DNA of 62,894 bases. It comes from JBGTFE01 sp036403235 (GTDB lineage: Bacteria > Acidobacteriota > Blastocatellia > Pyrinomonadales > Pyrinomonadaceae). The notes beneath the pieces were generated by a model. That model did no database searches, was not told the DNA's origin, and saw only the letters and a list, made by a program, of their open reading frames with translations. Made by a program: the position numbers and the translations under genes. Shown piece after piece: positions 25,279 through 35,400 of this stretch. The stretch spans positions 1 to 62,894 of the forward strand of contig DASWRI010000016.1 in assembly GCA_036403235.1 (NCBI GenBank). The letters run 5' to 3'. Position 1 is the stretch's first letter, and every line of letters starts with the position of its first letter.

Positions 25279-26802
25279 ATGTCATTTCAAAGAGCAAGCG
25301 GGATTTTGCTTCATCCGACATCTTTGCCGGGCGATTTCGGCATCGGCGATTTGGGCGCGGAAGCATATAAATTTATCGATTTTCTCGAAAAATCGAAACA
25401 GACCTACTGGCAGATTTTGCCGCTCGGCCCGACCGGCTACGGCGACTCGCCTTATCAATGCTTCTCGGCTTTTGCGGGCAACACGCATTTGATTTCGCCG
25501 CAGAAATTGGTCGAAGAAGGACTCCTTACCGAAGAAGAAATCAAGCAGAAACCGGATTTCCCCGACGATAAAGTCGATTTCGGCGCGGTTTACGATTGGA
25601 AAAACTGGATTTTGCCGAAGGCTTACGAGCGTTTTCGGATGACGACGAGCGTCGATTTGCGCGGAAAATTCGAGACTTTTTCGCAGCAAAACGCGGCGTG
25701 GCTCGACGATTACGCGCTTTATCGCGCCATCAAAGCGGCGCAAGACCAAAAGGCCTGGTACGAGTGGGAAGAGCCTTTGCGTCTGCGACACGAAAGCGCG
25801 CTCGGCTGGGCGCGCGAGCGTTTGCAGTCGGAAATTCAGGCGCAGAAGTTTTATCAGTTTTTGTTTTTCCGGCAATGGTCGGAGCTGAAAAAATACGCGG
25901 GCGAGCGCGGCGTGCGTATCGTCGGCGACGTGCCGATTTTCGTCGCGCTCGATTCGGCCGACGTCTGGTGCAATCCTCGCGAGTTCAAATTAAACGAAGA
26001 CGGAAGCCCGAAGGTTATCGCCGGCGTTCCGCCCGATTATTTTTCGAAAACCGGACAGCTCTGGGGCAACCCGATTTACAACTGGGAACGGATGCAGATG
26101 GACGGTTTTCGCTGGTGGATTGAACGCGTCCGCGCGACCTTAAAAACGGTCGATATTATTCGCGTCGACCATTTTCGCGGCTTTGCGGCGGCGTGGGAAG
26201 TTCCGGGCGACGACACGACCGCCGAAAACGGGCGCTGGGTCAACGTGCCGGGAAAAGATTTGTTCCGCACTCTGCAAAACGCGCTCGGCGAATTGCCCGT
26301 TATGGCCGAGGATTTAGGCGTGATTACGCCCGACGTCGAGGAGCTGCGCGATTCGTTTGGCTTTCCCGGAATGCGAATTTTGCAGTTTGCCTTTGGCGGC
26401 GACACGAAAAATCACGATTTGCCGCACAATTACATACAAAACTCGGTCGCCTACACCGGCACGCACGACAACGACACGACCGTCGGCTGGTTTCACTCGC
26501 AGGCCGGCGCGGGCTCGACGCGCGATGAATCGCAAATCAGCCGCGAGCACGAATTCTGCATGGAATATCTGAACTGCGACGGCAGCGAAATTCACTGGGA
26601 TTTTATCCGCACGGTCTGGGCTTCGGTCGCCGACACGGCCATCGCGCCGATGCAGGATTTGCTCGGTTTGGGCAACGAAGCGCGGATGAATCTGCCCGCG
26701 TCAAACGCCGGAAACTGGCAGTGGCGCTGCCGTAAAGACGATTTTACCGACGAGATTGCCGCCAGATTGCGTCGATTGACGGAAATATACGGAAGAATTT
26801 AG
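25279..26802 (+). CDS. malQ: 4-alpha-glucanotransferase (amylomaltase)
   Basis: 507 residues, the usual length for the compact bacterial GH77 enzyme. Landmarks: SGILLHPTSLPGDFGIGDLG, PLGPTGYGDSPYQCFSAFAG, nucleophile Asp in IIRVDHFRGF, acid/base Glu in VMAEDLGVIT, and Asp in YTGTHDNDTTVGWF. There is no signal peptide, so it acts in the cytoplasm, disproportionating imported maltodextrins to longer chains and glucose. It lies between two exported amylase genes in the same direction. Confidence 0.96.
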   Translation: MSFQRASGILLHPTSLPGDFGIGDLGAEAYKFIDFLEKSKQTYWQILPLGPTGYGDSPYQCFSAFAGNTHLISPQKLVEEGLLTEEEIKQKPDFPDDKVDFGAVYDWKNWILPKAYERFRMTTSVDLRGKFETFSQQNAAWLDDYALYRAIKAAQDQKAWYEWEEPLRLRHESALGWARERLQSEIQAQKFYQFLFFRQWSELKKYAGERGVRIVGDVPIFVALDSADVWCNPREFKLNEDGSPKVIAGVPPDYFSKTGQLWGNPIYNWERMQMDGFRWWIERVRATLKTVDIIRVDHFRGFAAAWEVPGDDTTAENGRWVNVPGKDLFRTLQNALGELPVMAEDLGVITPDVEELRDSFGFPGMRILQFAFGGDTKNHDLPHNYIQNSVAYTGTHDNDTTVGWFHSQAGAGSTRDESQISREHEFCMEYLNCDGSEIHWDFIRTVWASVADTAIAPMQDLLGLGNEARMNLPASNAGNWQWRCRKDDFTDEIAARLRRLTEIYGRI

Positions 26803-26867
26803 TCGTGCCGAAACGCGAAAAGAACAAATAGTTGCGTATTTCTTCTGATTTTTGTGAGAAAGATTGT

Positions 26868-28769
26868 ATGAAAAATAAGATTCGTTTACTAATTTTCGTG
26901 CTGATTAACGGCTGCTTTTTGCTGACGGTTTCCGGTCAAATTCGAAACTTGAAGGTGGAAAAAATCGAGCCGCCGAATTGGTGGGCAGGAAATTCGATAA
27001 ATCCCGTGCGTGTTTTAATCACGGGAAAAAATTTAAACGGCATGCATGTCAACGCTCCGCAAGACAGCGGTTTAACTGCAAGTAATGTCAAAGCTTCCGC
27101 CAACGGGCATTACCTTTTCGTTGATATAACAATCGCGCCGAACACAAAAGCGGGAAAATACAAATTTTATGTATCAGACAGCGAAGCTGCCGCACCTTTT
27201 GACTTTGAAATCTCTCCGAAAATCGACCGCAAAGGACGTTTCCAGGGCTACACGCCGGACGATGTCATCTACTTTCTGATGCCCGACCGTTTCGCCGACG
27301 GCGACCCGTCAAACAACGACCCGGCGAAATCGAAAGGGCTTTACGACCGCTCGAAAGGCCGTCATTATCACGGCGGCGATTTTCAGGGCGTGATTGATAA
27401 ATTGCCGTATCTAAAGAGCTTGGGCATCACGGCGATTTGGACGACGCCGGTTTACGACAATAATGACAAGCCCGACACGAAGGAAGTTTACCCGGGCGTT
27501 CCGGTGACGACCGGCTATCACGGCTACGGCGCGACGGATATGTATGCGGTTGACGAGCATCTCGGCACGTTTGCAAAGCTGCGCGAGCTGATTGATAAAG
27601 CGCACGCGCTCGGAATAAAGGTGATTCAAGACCAGGTGGCAAATCACACCGGCCCGTATCACGTCTGGGCCGAAGACCCGCCGACGCCGACGTGGTGGAA
27701 CGGGACAATCGACAAACACGTCTCGAACAACTGGCAGAAATGGACGACGATGAATCCGCGCGCGACCTACCAGACGCAGATGCGCAACATCGACGGCTGG
27801 TTTATAGACATTCTGCCCGATTTTAATCAAAACGACCCGGAAGTCGAAAAATATCTGATTCAAAATTCGATTTGGTGGCTCGAATCCAACGGATTCGACG
27901 CTATTCGGATGGACACGCTTCCGCACGTCCCGCGCTCATTCTGGCAAAAATGGGGAGGCGCGATTCACAAGGAGTTTCCGAAAGTGAATATTTTAGGCGA
28001 GCTTTACGACGGCGACCCGGCGCTGCTCGCGTATTTTCAGACCGGGCGGCGCGGCAGCGACGGCATCGACACGCAGATTGACACGCTTTACGATTACGCG
28101 CTTTTTTACCCGATTCGCAACGCTTTCGCCAAAGGCGAATCGATTCGCGGCGTTTCAAATATGTTCGCGCACGATTGGCTTTATCCGAATCCTTCGGTGC
28201 TGACGACGTTTATCGGTCTTCACGATATGGAGCGCTTTATGAGCGAAAAAGGCGCGACTACGGAAGGTTTGAAATTGGCGCAAACCCTGATAATGACTTC
28301 GCGCGGAACGCCGCTTCTGTATTACGCCGACGAATTGGCGATGCGCGGCGGCGGCGACCCCGACAACCGGCGCGATTTTCCCGGAGGTTTTCCCGGCGAC
28401 ACGCGCAACGCTTTTACAAATTCGGGCCGAACTTCGGAAGAACGAGACGTCTGGAATTACCTCGCGCTTCTGGGAAGACTGCGACTCCAGCTTGAGCCTT
28501 TGCGCCGGGGTCAAACGCTCGATTTGCTCGATGAAGAACAGCAAATGGCTTACGCGCGCGTCACCGAAAACCAAGCCGTGCTGATGATTTTCAATAATGA
28601 CGTGAAGGCGGCGAACGTCGAGTTTGACGTATCGATGATTAAACCGTTTTCGAGTAACGCGGGTCTAGTCGACCGGCTCGGCAAAATCGGCGATATAAAA
28701 GTCGAAAACGGCAGAGTGAAATTCGAGATGCCCGCGCGAACGGCTGGAATTTTTACGGTTAAAAAATGA
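26868..28769 (+). CDS. Exported GH13 alpha-amylase/cyclomaltodextrinase-like enzyme 2
   Basis: 633 residues from the ATG at 26868 (GAGAAAG upstream). Signal peptide: MKNKIRLLIFVLINGCFLLT, cleaved near VSGQ. The N-domain has VEKIEPPNWWAGNSINPVRV. The GH13 barrel begins DVIYFLMPDRFADGD, with nucleophile in GFDAIRMDTLPH, acid/base in ILGELYDGD, and LHDMERF at the position of the usual NHD motif (Asn replaced by Leu). It is a paralogue of the first amylase and keeps all three carboxylates. Its stop overlaps the SDR start by 4 bases. Confidence 0.93.
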   Translation: MKNKIRLLIFVLINGCFLLTVSGQIRNLKVEKIEPPNWWAGNSINPVRVLITGKNLNGMHVNAPQDSGLTASNVKASANGHYLFVDITIAPNTKAGKYKFYVSDSEAAAPFDFEISPKIDRKGRFQGYTPDDVIYFLMPDRFADGDPSNNDPAKSKGLYDRSKGRHYHGGDFQGVIDKLPYLKSLGITAIWTTPVYDNNDKPDTKEVYPGVPVTTGYHGYGATDMYAVDEHLGTFAKLRELIDKAHALGIKVIQDQVANHTGPYHVWAEDPPTPTWWNGTIDKHVSNNWQKWTTMNPRATYQTQMRNIDGWFIDILPDFNQNDPEVEKYLIQNSIWWLESNGFDAIRMDTLPHVPRSFWQKWGGAIHKEFPKVNILGELYDGDPALLAYFQTGRRGSDGIDTQIDTLYDYALFYPIRNAFAKGESIRGVSNMFAHDWLYPNPSVLTTFIGLHDMERFMSEKGATTEGLKLAQTLIMTSRGTPLLYYADELAMRGGGDPDNRRDFPGGFPGDTRNAFTNSGRTSEERDVWNYLALLGRLRLQLEPLRRGQTLDLLDEEQQMAYARVTENQAVLMIFNNDVKAANVEFDVSMIKPFSSNAGLVDRLGKIGDIKVENGRVKFEMPARTAGIFTVKK

Positions 28770-29485
28770 AGACGAAAGACATGTCTGAACAGTCCGCGCT
28801 CGTCACGGGCGGAGCAACCGGCATCGGGCGCGCGTTCGCGGAAGCGCTGCTCGGCGGCGGGATTCGGACGGTCATCATCGCTTCGCGGCGGCAAAACGTT
28901 TTGGACGCGGCGGCCTCTGAAATGAACGCAAAGTTCGGCGCGGGCAAGGTCATTTCTTACGCTTTCGATATTCGCAAGCGCGCGGAAACGGAAAATCTCG
29001 TCCGTTTCGCAATCGAAAAATGCGGCGCGGTCGATGTTTTGATAAATAATTCCGGTTTGGCCGTCCCGGAAACCGTCACCGAAATTACCGATTCGGGCTG
29101 GGACACGGTGCTGGAAACGAATTTGCGCGGCACGATGTGGTTGACGCAGATGCTTTTGCCGAAAATGTTTGAGCAGGATTTCGGCGACATTATAAACGTT
29201 TCGTCGCAGGCGGGGAAAAACGGCTACGCCGACGTGCCTTCCTACTGCGCATCGAAATTCGGTCTGCTCGGTTTCGCCGAATCCGTTCGCGACGACGTGC
29301 GCAAACGCTCGGCAAACGTTCGCGTTTTCAATTTCTGTCCCGGTCTGGTCGACGTCGAAACCACGAAAGAGCAAGCGCCGCGCGCCGGATTTATTCACGT
29401 CGGAGATATGGCAAAAAGTTTGATTTATGCGCTTTCGTTAAACCGAAACGTAATTTTAGAAGACATAAACATTTATTCTCGTTAA
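28766..29485 (+). CDS. Short-chain dehydrogenase/reductase (SDR)
   Basis: 239 residues of the classical SDR type: nucleotide motif LVTGGATGIGRAF near the N-terminus, NNSG in place of NNAG, catalytic Ser in IINVSSQAGK, and YCASKFG for Tyr-x-x-x-Lys. The ATG at 28766 overlaps the amylase stop; an internal Met (MSEQSALVTGG) is an alternative start. NAD(P)-dependent oxidoreduction is secure, the substrate is not. An SDR is unusual inside a maltodextrin operon; a sugar or polyol substrate would fit, but the sequence does not show it. Confidence 0.88.
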   Translation: MKTKDMSEQSALVTGGATGIGRAFAEALLGGGIRTVIIASRRQNVLDAAASEMNAKFGAGKVISYAFDIRKRAETENLVRFAIEKCGAVDVLINNSGLAVPETVTEITDSGWDTVLETNLRGTMWLTQMLLPKMFEQDFGDIINVSSQAGKNGYADVPSYCASKFGLLGFAESVRDDVRKRSANVRVFNFCPGLVDVETTKEQAPRAGFIHVGDMAKSLIYALSLNRNVILEDINIYSR

Positions 29486-29521
29486 AAGGGAGGCAAAAGC
29501 AGAAGCCGGAAGTTACGAATC

Positions 29522-29552
29522 GACGATTGACGACTGACGACTGACGACTGAC
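29522..29552. repeat. Heptamer tandem repeat (GACGACT)n
   Basis: GACGATT followed by three exact GACGACT units and a partial GACT lies in the 77 bases between the SDR and MFS genes. Heptamer tandem repeats of this style are known from cyanobacteria; here they occur inside an operon. No gene is seen. Confidence 0.7.
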
Positions 29553-29562
29553 TACCAATTTT

Positions 29563-30939
29563 ATGCAAAACAAACCACGTTTAAGTTTTTGGCAAATCTG
29601 GAATATGAGCTTCGGCTTTATGGGAATCCAGATTGGATTCGGGCTGCAGCAGGCGAATATGTCGCCGATTTATAAATATCTCGGCGCTGAGGAAAGCTCG
29701 CTGCCGTATCTGTGGCTCGCCGGACCGATTACGGGTTTGCTGATTCAGCCGGTTATCGGCGCGATGTCGGACAGAACCTGGAATCGGCTCGGCCGGCGTC
29801 GCCCGTTTTTTCTGATTGGCGCGATTTTGTCGAGCATTTGTCTTCTTTTGATGCCGTTTTCGTCGGCGCTCTGGATGGCGGCCGGGCTTTTGTGGATTCT
29901 CGATGCGAGCATCAATACGAGCATGGAGCCTTTCAGAGCGTTTGTCGGCGACAAGCTGCCCGAGCAGCAGCGCACGACCGGTTTTGTGATGCAGTCGTTT
30001 TTTATCGGCATCGGGCAGACGCTCGCCAACGCCGCGCCGTTTATTCTCGCGGCTCTGGGCGTCACGGGCGTGATGGCGAGCGGAATTCCGCATTCTACGC
30101 TGTGGGCTTTTATTATCGGCGCGGGGGCGTTTCTGGTTGCGGTTTTATGGACGGTTTTTACGACCAAAGAATATCCGCCCGAAGACATCGAGGAATTTCG
30201 CCGCAAACAATCCGAAGGAAACGTCGTCGCCAATATCGTCAAAGAAATCGGCGAGGCGCTCAAAGATATGCCGACGACGATGAAACAGCTCGCCGTCGTC
30301 CAGTTTTTTACGTGGTTTGCCCTACCGTGTATGTGGCAATATTTCGGCCTGGCGGTGGCGCAGCACGTTTTTCACGCGCCCGACGAAAAATCTCCGCTTT
30401 TCGCTTCCGGAACCGAATGGGGCGGACTTTGCTTTGCGATTTACAACGTCGGGTGCTTTCTCGTCGCCTTTTTAATACCGCCCTTTGCCAGCCGCACGAG
30501 CCGCAAAATCGTCCATTTTACCTGTCTGGCTCTCGGCGGTTTGGGCTTGCTTTCGACATATTTTGCGCACGACAAATATTTTCTGTGGCTCGGAATGGCC
30601 GGCGTCGGCATCGCCTGGGCGTCGATTCTTTCGATGCCGTATGTGATTCTGGCGGGCGCGATTAAGCCTTCGCGAATGGGCGTCTACATGGGCGTTTTCA
30701 ATTTATTTATCGTCATTCCGCAGATTGTAATGGGATTAATCGTGCCGCAGATTTACGGAAATATTCTTGGCAAAGACCCGCTCAATGTCGTTTTACTCGG
30801 CGGTTTTGTGATGATTCTGGCGGCGTTCAGCGTTTTGATTGTCAAAGACGTCGGCGCAGCGAATATCGATACGACCGTGCCGAGCGCGGCGGCCATCGCG
30901 GGCAATGAAATGGTCGAAGAAAACGGTAGCGAAAAATAA
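29563..30939 (+). CDS. MFS sugar transporter (SLC45/MalY-like maltose type)
   Basis: 458 residues with about 12 membrane segments. The N-terminus LSFWQIWNMSFGFMGIQIGF, the loop QPVIGAMSDRTWNRLGRRRP between TM2 and TM3, and MEPFRAFVGDKLPEQQR place it in the SLC45/GPH-like disaccharide symporters, such as the maltose carriers of Caulobacter-type maltodextrin loci. It would bring maltose or maltodextrin across the inner membrane after the TonB receptor and periplasmic amylases. Its stop is 4 bases before the third amylase start. Confidence 0.88.
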   Translation: MQNKPRLSFWQIWNMSFGFMGIQIGFGLQQANMSPIYKYLGAEESSLPYLWLAGPITGLLIQPVIGAMSDRTWNRLGRRRPFFLIGAILSSICLLLMPFSSALWMAAGLLWILDASINTSMEPFRAFVGDKLPEQQRTTGFVMQSFFIGIGQTLANAAPFILAALGVTGVMASGIPHSTLWAFIIGAGAFLVAVLWTVFTTKEYPPEDIEEFRRKQSEGNVVANIVKEIGEALKDMPTTMKQLAVVQFFTWFALPCMWQYFGLAVAQHVFHAPDEKSPLFASGTEWGGLCFAIYNVGCFLVAFLIPPFASRTSRKIVHFTCLALGGLGLLSTYFAHDKYFLWLGMAGVGIAWASILSMPYVILAGAIKPSRMGVYMGVFNLFIVIPQIVMGLIVPQIYGNILGKDPLNVVLLGGFVMILAAFSVLIVKDVGAANIDTTVPSAAAIAGNEMVEENGSEK

Positions 30940-30943
30940 ATTT

Positions 30944-32356
30944 ATGAAACACAAATTTTTGCGTAGTTTTTGGCTGAAAAGCGCCGTCACTTTGCTTTTG
31001 ACCGTTAATTTTGCGTTCGCTCAGCAACCGCGCGATTTTTCGAAGGAAAACGCGCGCGCGTCGCAGGAGTGGGTGAAAGACGCCGTGATTTACGAGATTT
31101 TCGAGCGGCAATATTCACAAAAAGGCGATTTTAATTCGATAACCGCCGACCTCGACCGCCTGAAAGATTTGGGCGTGACGGTTTTGTGGCTGATGCCGAT
31201 TCACCCGATTGGCCGGGAAAAAGCGAAAGGAACCGTCGGTTCGCCGTATGCGGTGAAAGATTATTACGCGATAAATCCCGATTACGGCACGTCACAGGAT
31301 TTGAAGCGCTTAATCAGCGAATCGCACAAGCGCGGAATGAAGGTCATCATCGACATCGTCGCCAATCACACGGCCTGGGACAGCGTTTTGATGAAGGACA
31401 AATCTTTTTACACGCAGAACGCAAAAGGCGAAATTATCCCGCCCGTGCCCGATTGGGCCGACGTCGCCGATTTGAATTACGACAATCCAAATTTGCGCAA
31501 ATACATCATCGACATGCTGAAAATGTGGACGCGCGATTACGATTTGGACGGTTTCCGGTGCGATGTCGCCGGATTCGTTCCGACCGATTTCTGGGAAACG
31601 GCGCGCGCCGAGGTCGATAAAATCAAGCCGAACACGTTGTGGCTGGCCGAATGGGAATCGCCCGATTTGCTCACAAAAGCGTTCGACCTCGATTATTCGT
31701 GGAACATTCATTCGACGATGACCGAAGTTTTGCAGGGCACAAAAAACGCGTCCGAAATTCGCAAAATCTGGGAAGAACAAAAGGCGAAATTCCCCAGAAA
31801 CGCGCTGCGGATGCGGTTTTCCGACAATCACGACGAGCGCCGCGCGATTGTCCGTTTCGGCGAAAAAGGCGCGCTCGCGGCGCAGGCTCTGGTGTTCACG
31901 CTCGACGGCGTGCCGATGCTTTATAACGGAATGGAAAACGGCGATACGACCGAATCCGGCTCGCCCGCGCTTTTTGAGAAAATGCCGATTTTCTGGCAGT
32001 TTAAAGAACGCCGGCCGGAGTTTCCCAAGTTTTATAAAGCGATGATTGCGCTTCGGAAAAATTCGGTTGCGCTTCGTCGCGGCGACGTCAACTGGCTCAA
32101 AAATTCGGACGAAAATCACGTTCTGACATTTTCGCGCCGCGCGGGCAGCGAGGAAATTCTGGTCGCCATTAATTTATCGAACCAGCCGTTTTTCGGCTCA
32201 ATCGAGGCGAGCGGGAATTTTGAAGAAATCACGCCCGACATCGGCCCGCCTTTGCCGCCCGATGACGACAAGCTGAAAGCTAAAACGAAAACAAATGTCG
32301 GTCTGCCGTCGCTAAGCCTTGATGCGTTTGGTTTTCGGATTTTCAGAAGAAAATAA
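30944..32356 (+). CDS. Exported GH13 alpha-amylase 3 (short form)
   Basis: 470 residues from the ATG at 30944, just after the MFS stop; a longer frame would overlap the transporter by 100 bases. Signal peptide: FWLKSAVTLLLTVNFAFAQQ. It lacks the N-domain of the other two amylases and starts directly with the barrel (VKDAVIYEIFERQYS). Catalytic residues: nucleophile in DLDGFRCDVAGF, acid/base in LWLAEWESPD, third Asp in RFSDNHDERR. The ending GFRIFRRK is a C-terminal beta domain. A palindromic repeat begins 2 bases after its stop. Confidence 0.92.
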   Translation: MKHKFLRSFWLKSAVTLLLTVNFAFAQQPRDFSKENARASQEWVKDAVIYEIFERQYSQKGDFNSITADLDRLKDLGVTVLWLMPIHPIGREKAKGTVGSPYAVKDYYAINPDYGTSQDLKRLISESHKRGMKVIIDIVANHTAWDSVLMKDKSFYTQNAKGEIIPPVPDWADVADLNYDNPNLRKYIIDMLKMWTRDYDLDGFRCDVAGFVPTDFWETARAEVDKIKPNTLWLAEWESPDLLTKAFDLDYSWNIHSTMTEVLQGTKNASEIRKIWEEQKAKFPRNALRMRFSDNHDERRAIVRFGEKGALAAQALVFTLDGVPMLYNGMENGDTTESGSPALFEKMPIFWQFKERRPEFPKFYKAMIALRKNSVALRRGDVNWLKNSDENHVLTFSRRAGSEEILVAINLSNQPFFGSIEASGNFEEITPDIGPPLPPDDDKLKAKTKTNVGLPSLSLDAFGFRIFRRK

Positions 32357-32357
32357 A

Positions 32358-32468
32358 TTGTCCACAGATAAACACGGATAAGGAAAATGATGAAGCAATT
32401 TAAGCCAATCGGTAAAAATAAACTCGCAGAGAAAATATCTGTGTCCATCTGTGTTTATCTGTGGACAA
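32358..32468. repeat. CCACAGATAAACAC/GTGTTTATCTGTGG palindromic repeat running into the GH15 gene
   Basis: A 22-bp arm at 32358-32379 (core CCACAGATAAACACGGAT) pairs with 32447-32468 with one mismatch. The GH15 start codon lies in the loop, and the right arm with its neighbour from 32436 encodes residues 17-27 of that protein. Confidence 0.8.
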
Positions 32469-35400
32469 TTTTTCTATGCGTCTGCGCCAACGCGCAAACG
32501 CTCGCGCCGAATGCGCCCGGACGCGACGCGCAATGGGCGAGCGCGGGCAAGCAGGGCGTCGGAACGAGCGCAGGTCTGGAAAGCAAAATCTGGTTTACCT
32601 TGCAGGGCGGCGCGATGAGCGAAGTTTATTACCCGGACGTGACCGCTGCAAACGTTCATAAATTAGAATTCTTCGTCGTCAATTCGGCAACGAAAAAAGT
32701 CGAAACGGAAACCGAAGACGCGATTCACGAAGTAAAAGTTGCGCGTCCCGATTCGCTGACTTTTCAGCAAATAAATACGGCTAAATCGGGCGCATGGAAA
32801 ATTACGAAAACCTACACAATCGACATTGAGCGCGAGACGATTTTAATCAGAGTCAGTTTTGAAAGTAAAACCGGCGGCAATTTGTTCGTTTATTATGACC
32901 CGTCGCTCGGCAATAGCGGCATGCACGATACGGCCTGGACGCAGGGCGGCGCGCTGCTCGCTCAAGAAGGCGACAAAGCTTCGGCCTTGATTGCGAATCC
33001 GGGTTTTAATCGAAACATTGATAATAAAGTCGTCGCCGAAGGCCTGTCTACAAATGGATTTTTAGGCGTCAACGACGGCTTGACGCAATTAAAAAACAAA
33101 CCCGGTGACGTAAATTATAAAAGCTACGACCGCGCCGAAAACGGAAACGTCGTTCAGGTTTCCGCGATAATCTCAACGAAGTATAAAAACTCGTTTCAAA
33201 AAGGCAGCAACGTTATGTCCGTAGCCGCGCAGCCCTTAGAGCCTTTCACGATTGCCTTAAGTTTTGGAAAAACGCCTGACGAGGCCTTGAAAAAAGCTAA
33301 ATTATCTTTAGAGAAAGGCTTTGAAAAATGTCTCGCCGAATACGAAAAAGGCTGGTCGGATTATGTCAAAACGATTCCGAAAGTCGATGCGAAATTTCAG
33401 GCGCAGTTTAATATGGCGGCGATGGTCTTAAAGGCGCACGAGGACAAAACGAATCGCGGCGCGAATATCGCTTCTCTGACGGTTCCGTGGGGCGGCGGCG
33501 AAAACGCCAACGAAAACAACGTCGGCGGCTATCATCTGGTCTGGTCGCGCGATTTGTATCAGGTGGCGACCGCTTATATGGCGCTCGGCGACCGTGAAGC
33601 GGCGACGCGCGCGCTCGATTTTGTCTTTAATACACAGCAAAAACCGGACGGAAGCTTTCCGCAAAATTCCTTTCTCGACGGCAAGCCTTTCTGGGGCTCG
33701 CTTCAGCTCGACGAAGTCGCGTATCCTTTGATTCTCGCCTACCAGCTCGGCAGAAACGATAAGGCGACTTACGAAAAACACATCAAACGGGCGGCGGATT
33801 TTATCGTCAAAAACGGCCCGCGAACGCCGCAGGAGCGCTGGGAAGAAGAATCGGGATTTTCGCCTTCGACGATTGCGGCGGAAATCGCGGGACTCGTCTG
33901 CGCGGCGGAAATCGCGCGGAAAAACGCCGACGAAGCGAGCGCTTTGATTTATCTTGCGACCGCCGACGACTGGGCGCGCAACGTCGAGCGCTGGACGGCG
34001 ACGACGACCGGAAAATACGGCGACGGAAATTATTATCTGCGCATTACCGGCAGCGGCAGGCCGGACGCGGGCGAGCGCATCGAATTAAATAACGGCGCGG
34101 GATTTTACGACGAGCGCGAAATCGTCGACGCCGGATTTCTGGAATTGGTACGGCTCGGAATCAAATCGCCCGACGATGCTTTGATTGAAAAATCCGTCAA
34201 CGTGATTGACCAGCTTATCAAAGTCAAGACGCCGAACGGCGACGCCTTTTATCGCTACAATCACGACGGTTACGGCGAAATGGACGACGGGCGGCGCTGG
34301 AACTGGGACGGAAAATACACCGGGAAAGGCCGTCTCTGGGCGCTGCTTTCGGGCGAGCGCGGGCAATATGAGCTGGCGCGGGCGCAGCAGTGGTATGACA
34401 ACTGGTTAATTGAAGACAAAGAAAGGCGAAAAAATCCGAATTATCCGATTAAGCATGTGAAAAGAAAATGGCTCGCCGAAGCGCAGGGCCGCCTCGACGC
34501 GATGCTCGGTTTTGCCAACGAAGGCTTGATGATTCCCGAACAAATCTGGGACAAGCAGCAAGTTCCGCAGGCCGATTCGCAGTTTTCGCCGAACTTAAAA
34601 TTCGGTGAAGGGACAGGCTCGGCGACGCCGCTCGCGTGGTCGTCGGCGCAGTTTATACGGCTCGCCGTCAATCTTCAATCAGGCAAAAATCTCGACACGC
34701 CCGACGTCGTTTACAATCGTTACGTTAAAACGGCCGTTCCGCGACAGGCGAGCAACTTCGGCGGAATGGACGAAGAAGTCGTTTTGCCCGTCAAGGCGGG
34801 TGAAAAATTCAGGTTTACGCGTCAGGCTGCTCCGAACGCAAAAGTCGCAATTTCGTTTCAGGACGAGACGAAGCTCGTTCCCGTCAATGAAAAAGGCGAA
34901 TTTTCGGTTGAAATTACGGCGCCCGAAAAAGAGGAAATTGCTATTGTCGCGGTCGTCATGCCGGACGGCTCGAGCGCTTTTGAAAGAGTGAAATTATATT
35001 CTTCGGACAAATCAAAACGCCAGAATTTTTCGGCTGAAACAATCAAGAAAATCAAAAATGCGAAAACGAGTCCTTTGATTGAAAACGGCAAGGCGATTTT
35101 GTTTTATCGAGGCGAGGCGAAGAGCGTTTCGGTGGCGGGCGATATGACAGCCTGGAATCCGGGACGAATCCTGATGCAGGACGTCGGCGAAAACTTAAAG
35201 GCCGTCGAGCTCGATTTAGCTCCGGCGACGCGCGCCGAATACAAATTGATTGTCGACGGAAACTGGATGCTCGACGCGGCGAATCCGAACAAGCTCGACA
35301 ACGGCCTCGGCGAGGAAAATTCGGTTATCGCGATGCCCGAATATAAACCGACAGCTTGGGACAGGGAAACGAACGAGCCCTCGAAGCTGGAAACTCTCGA

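Noticed and set aside
29522..29552. CRISPR-like repeat reading of the GACGACT tandem array
   Set aside because: Seven-base units without spacers are a simple tandem repeat, not a CRISPR array, and no cas gene is present.
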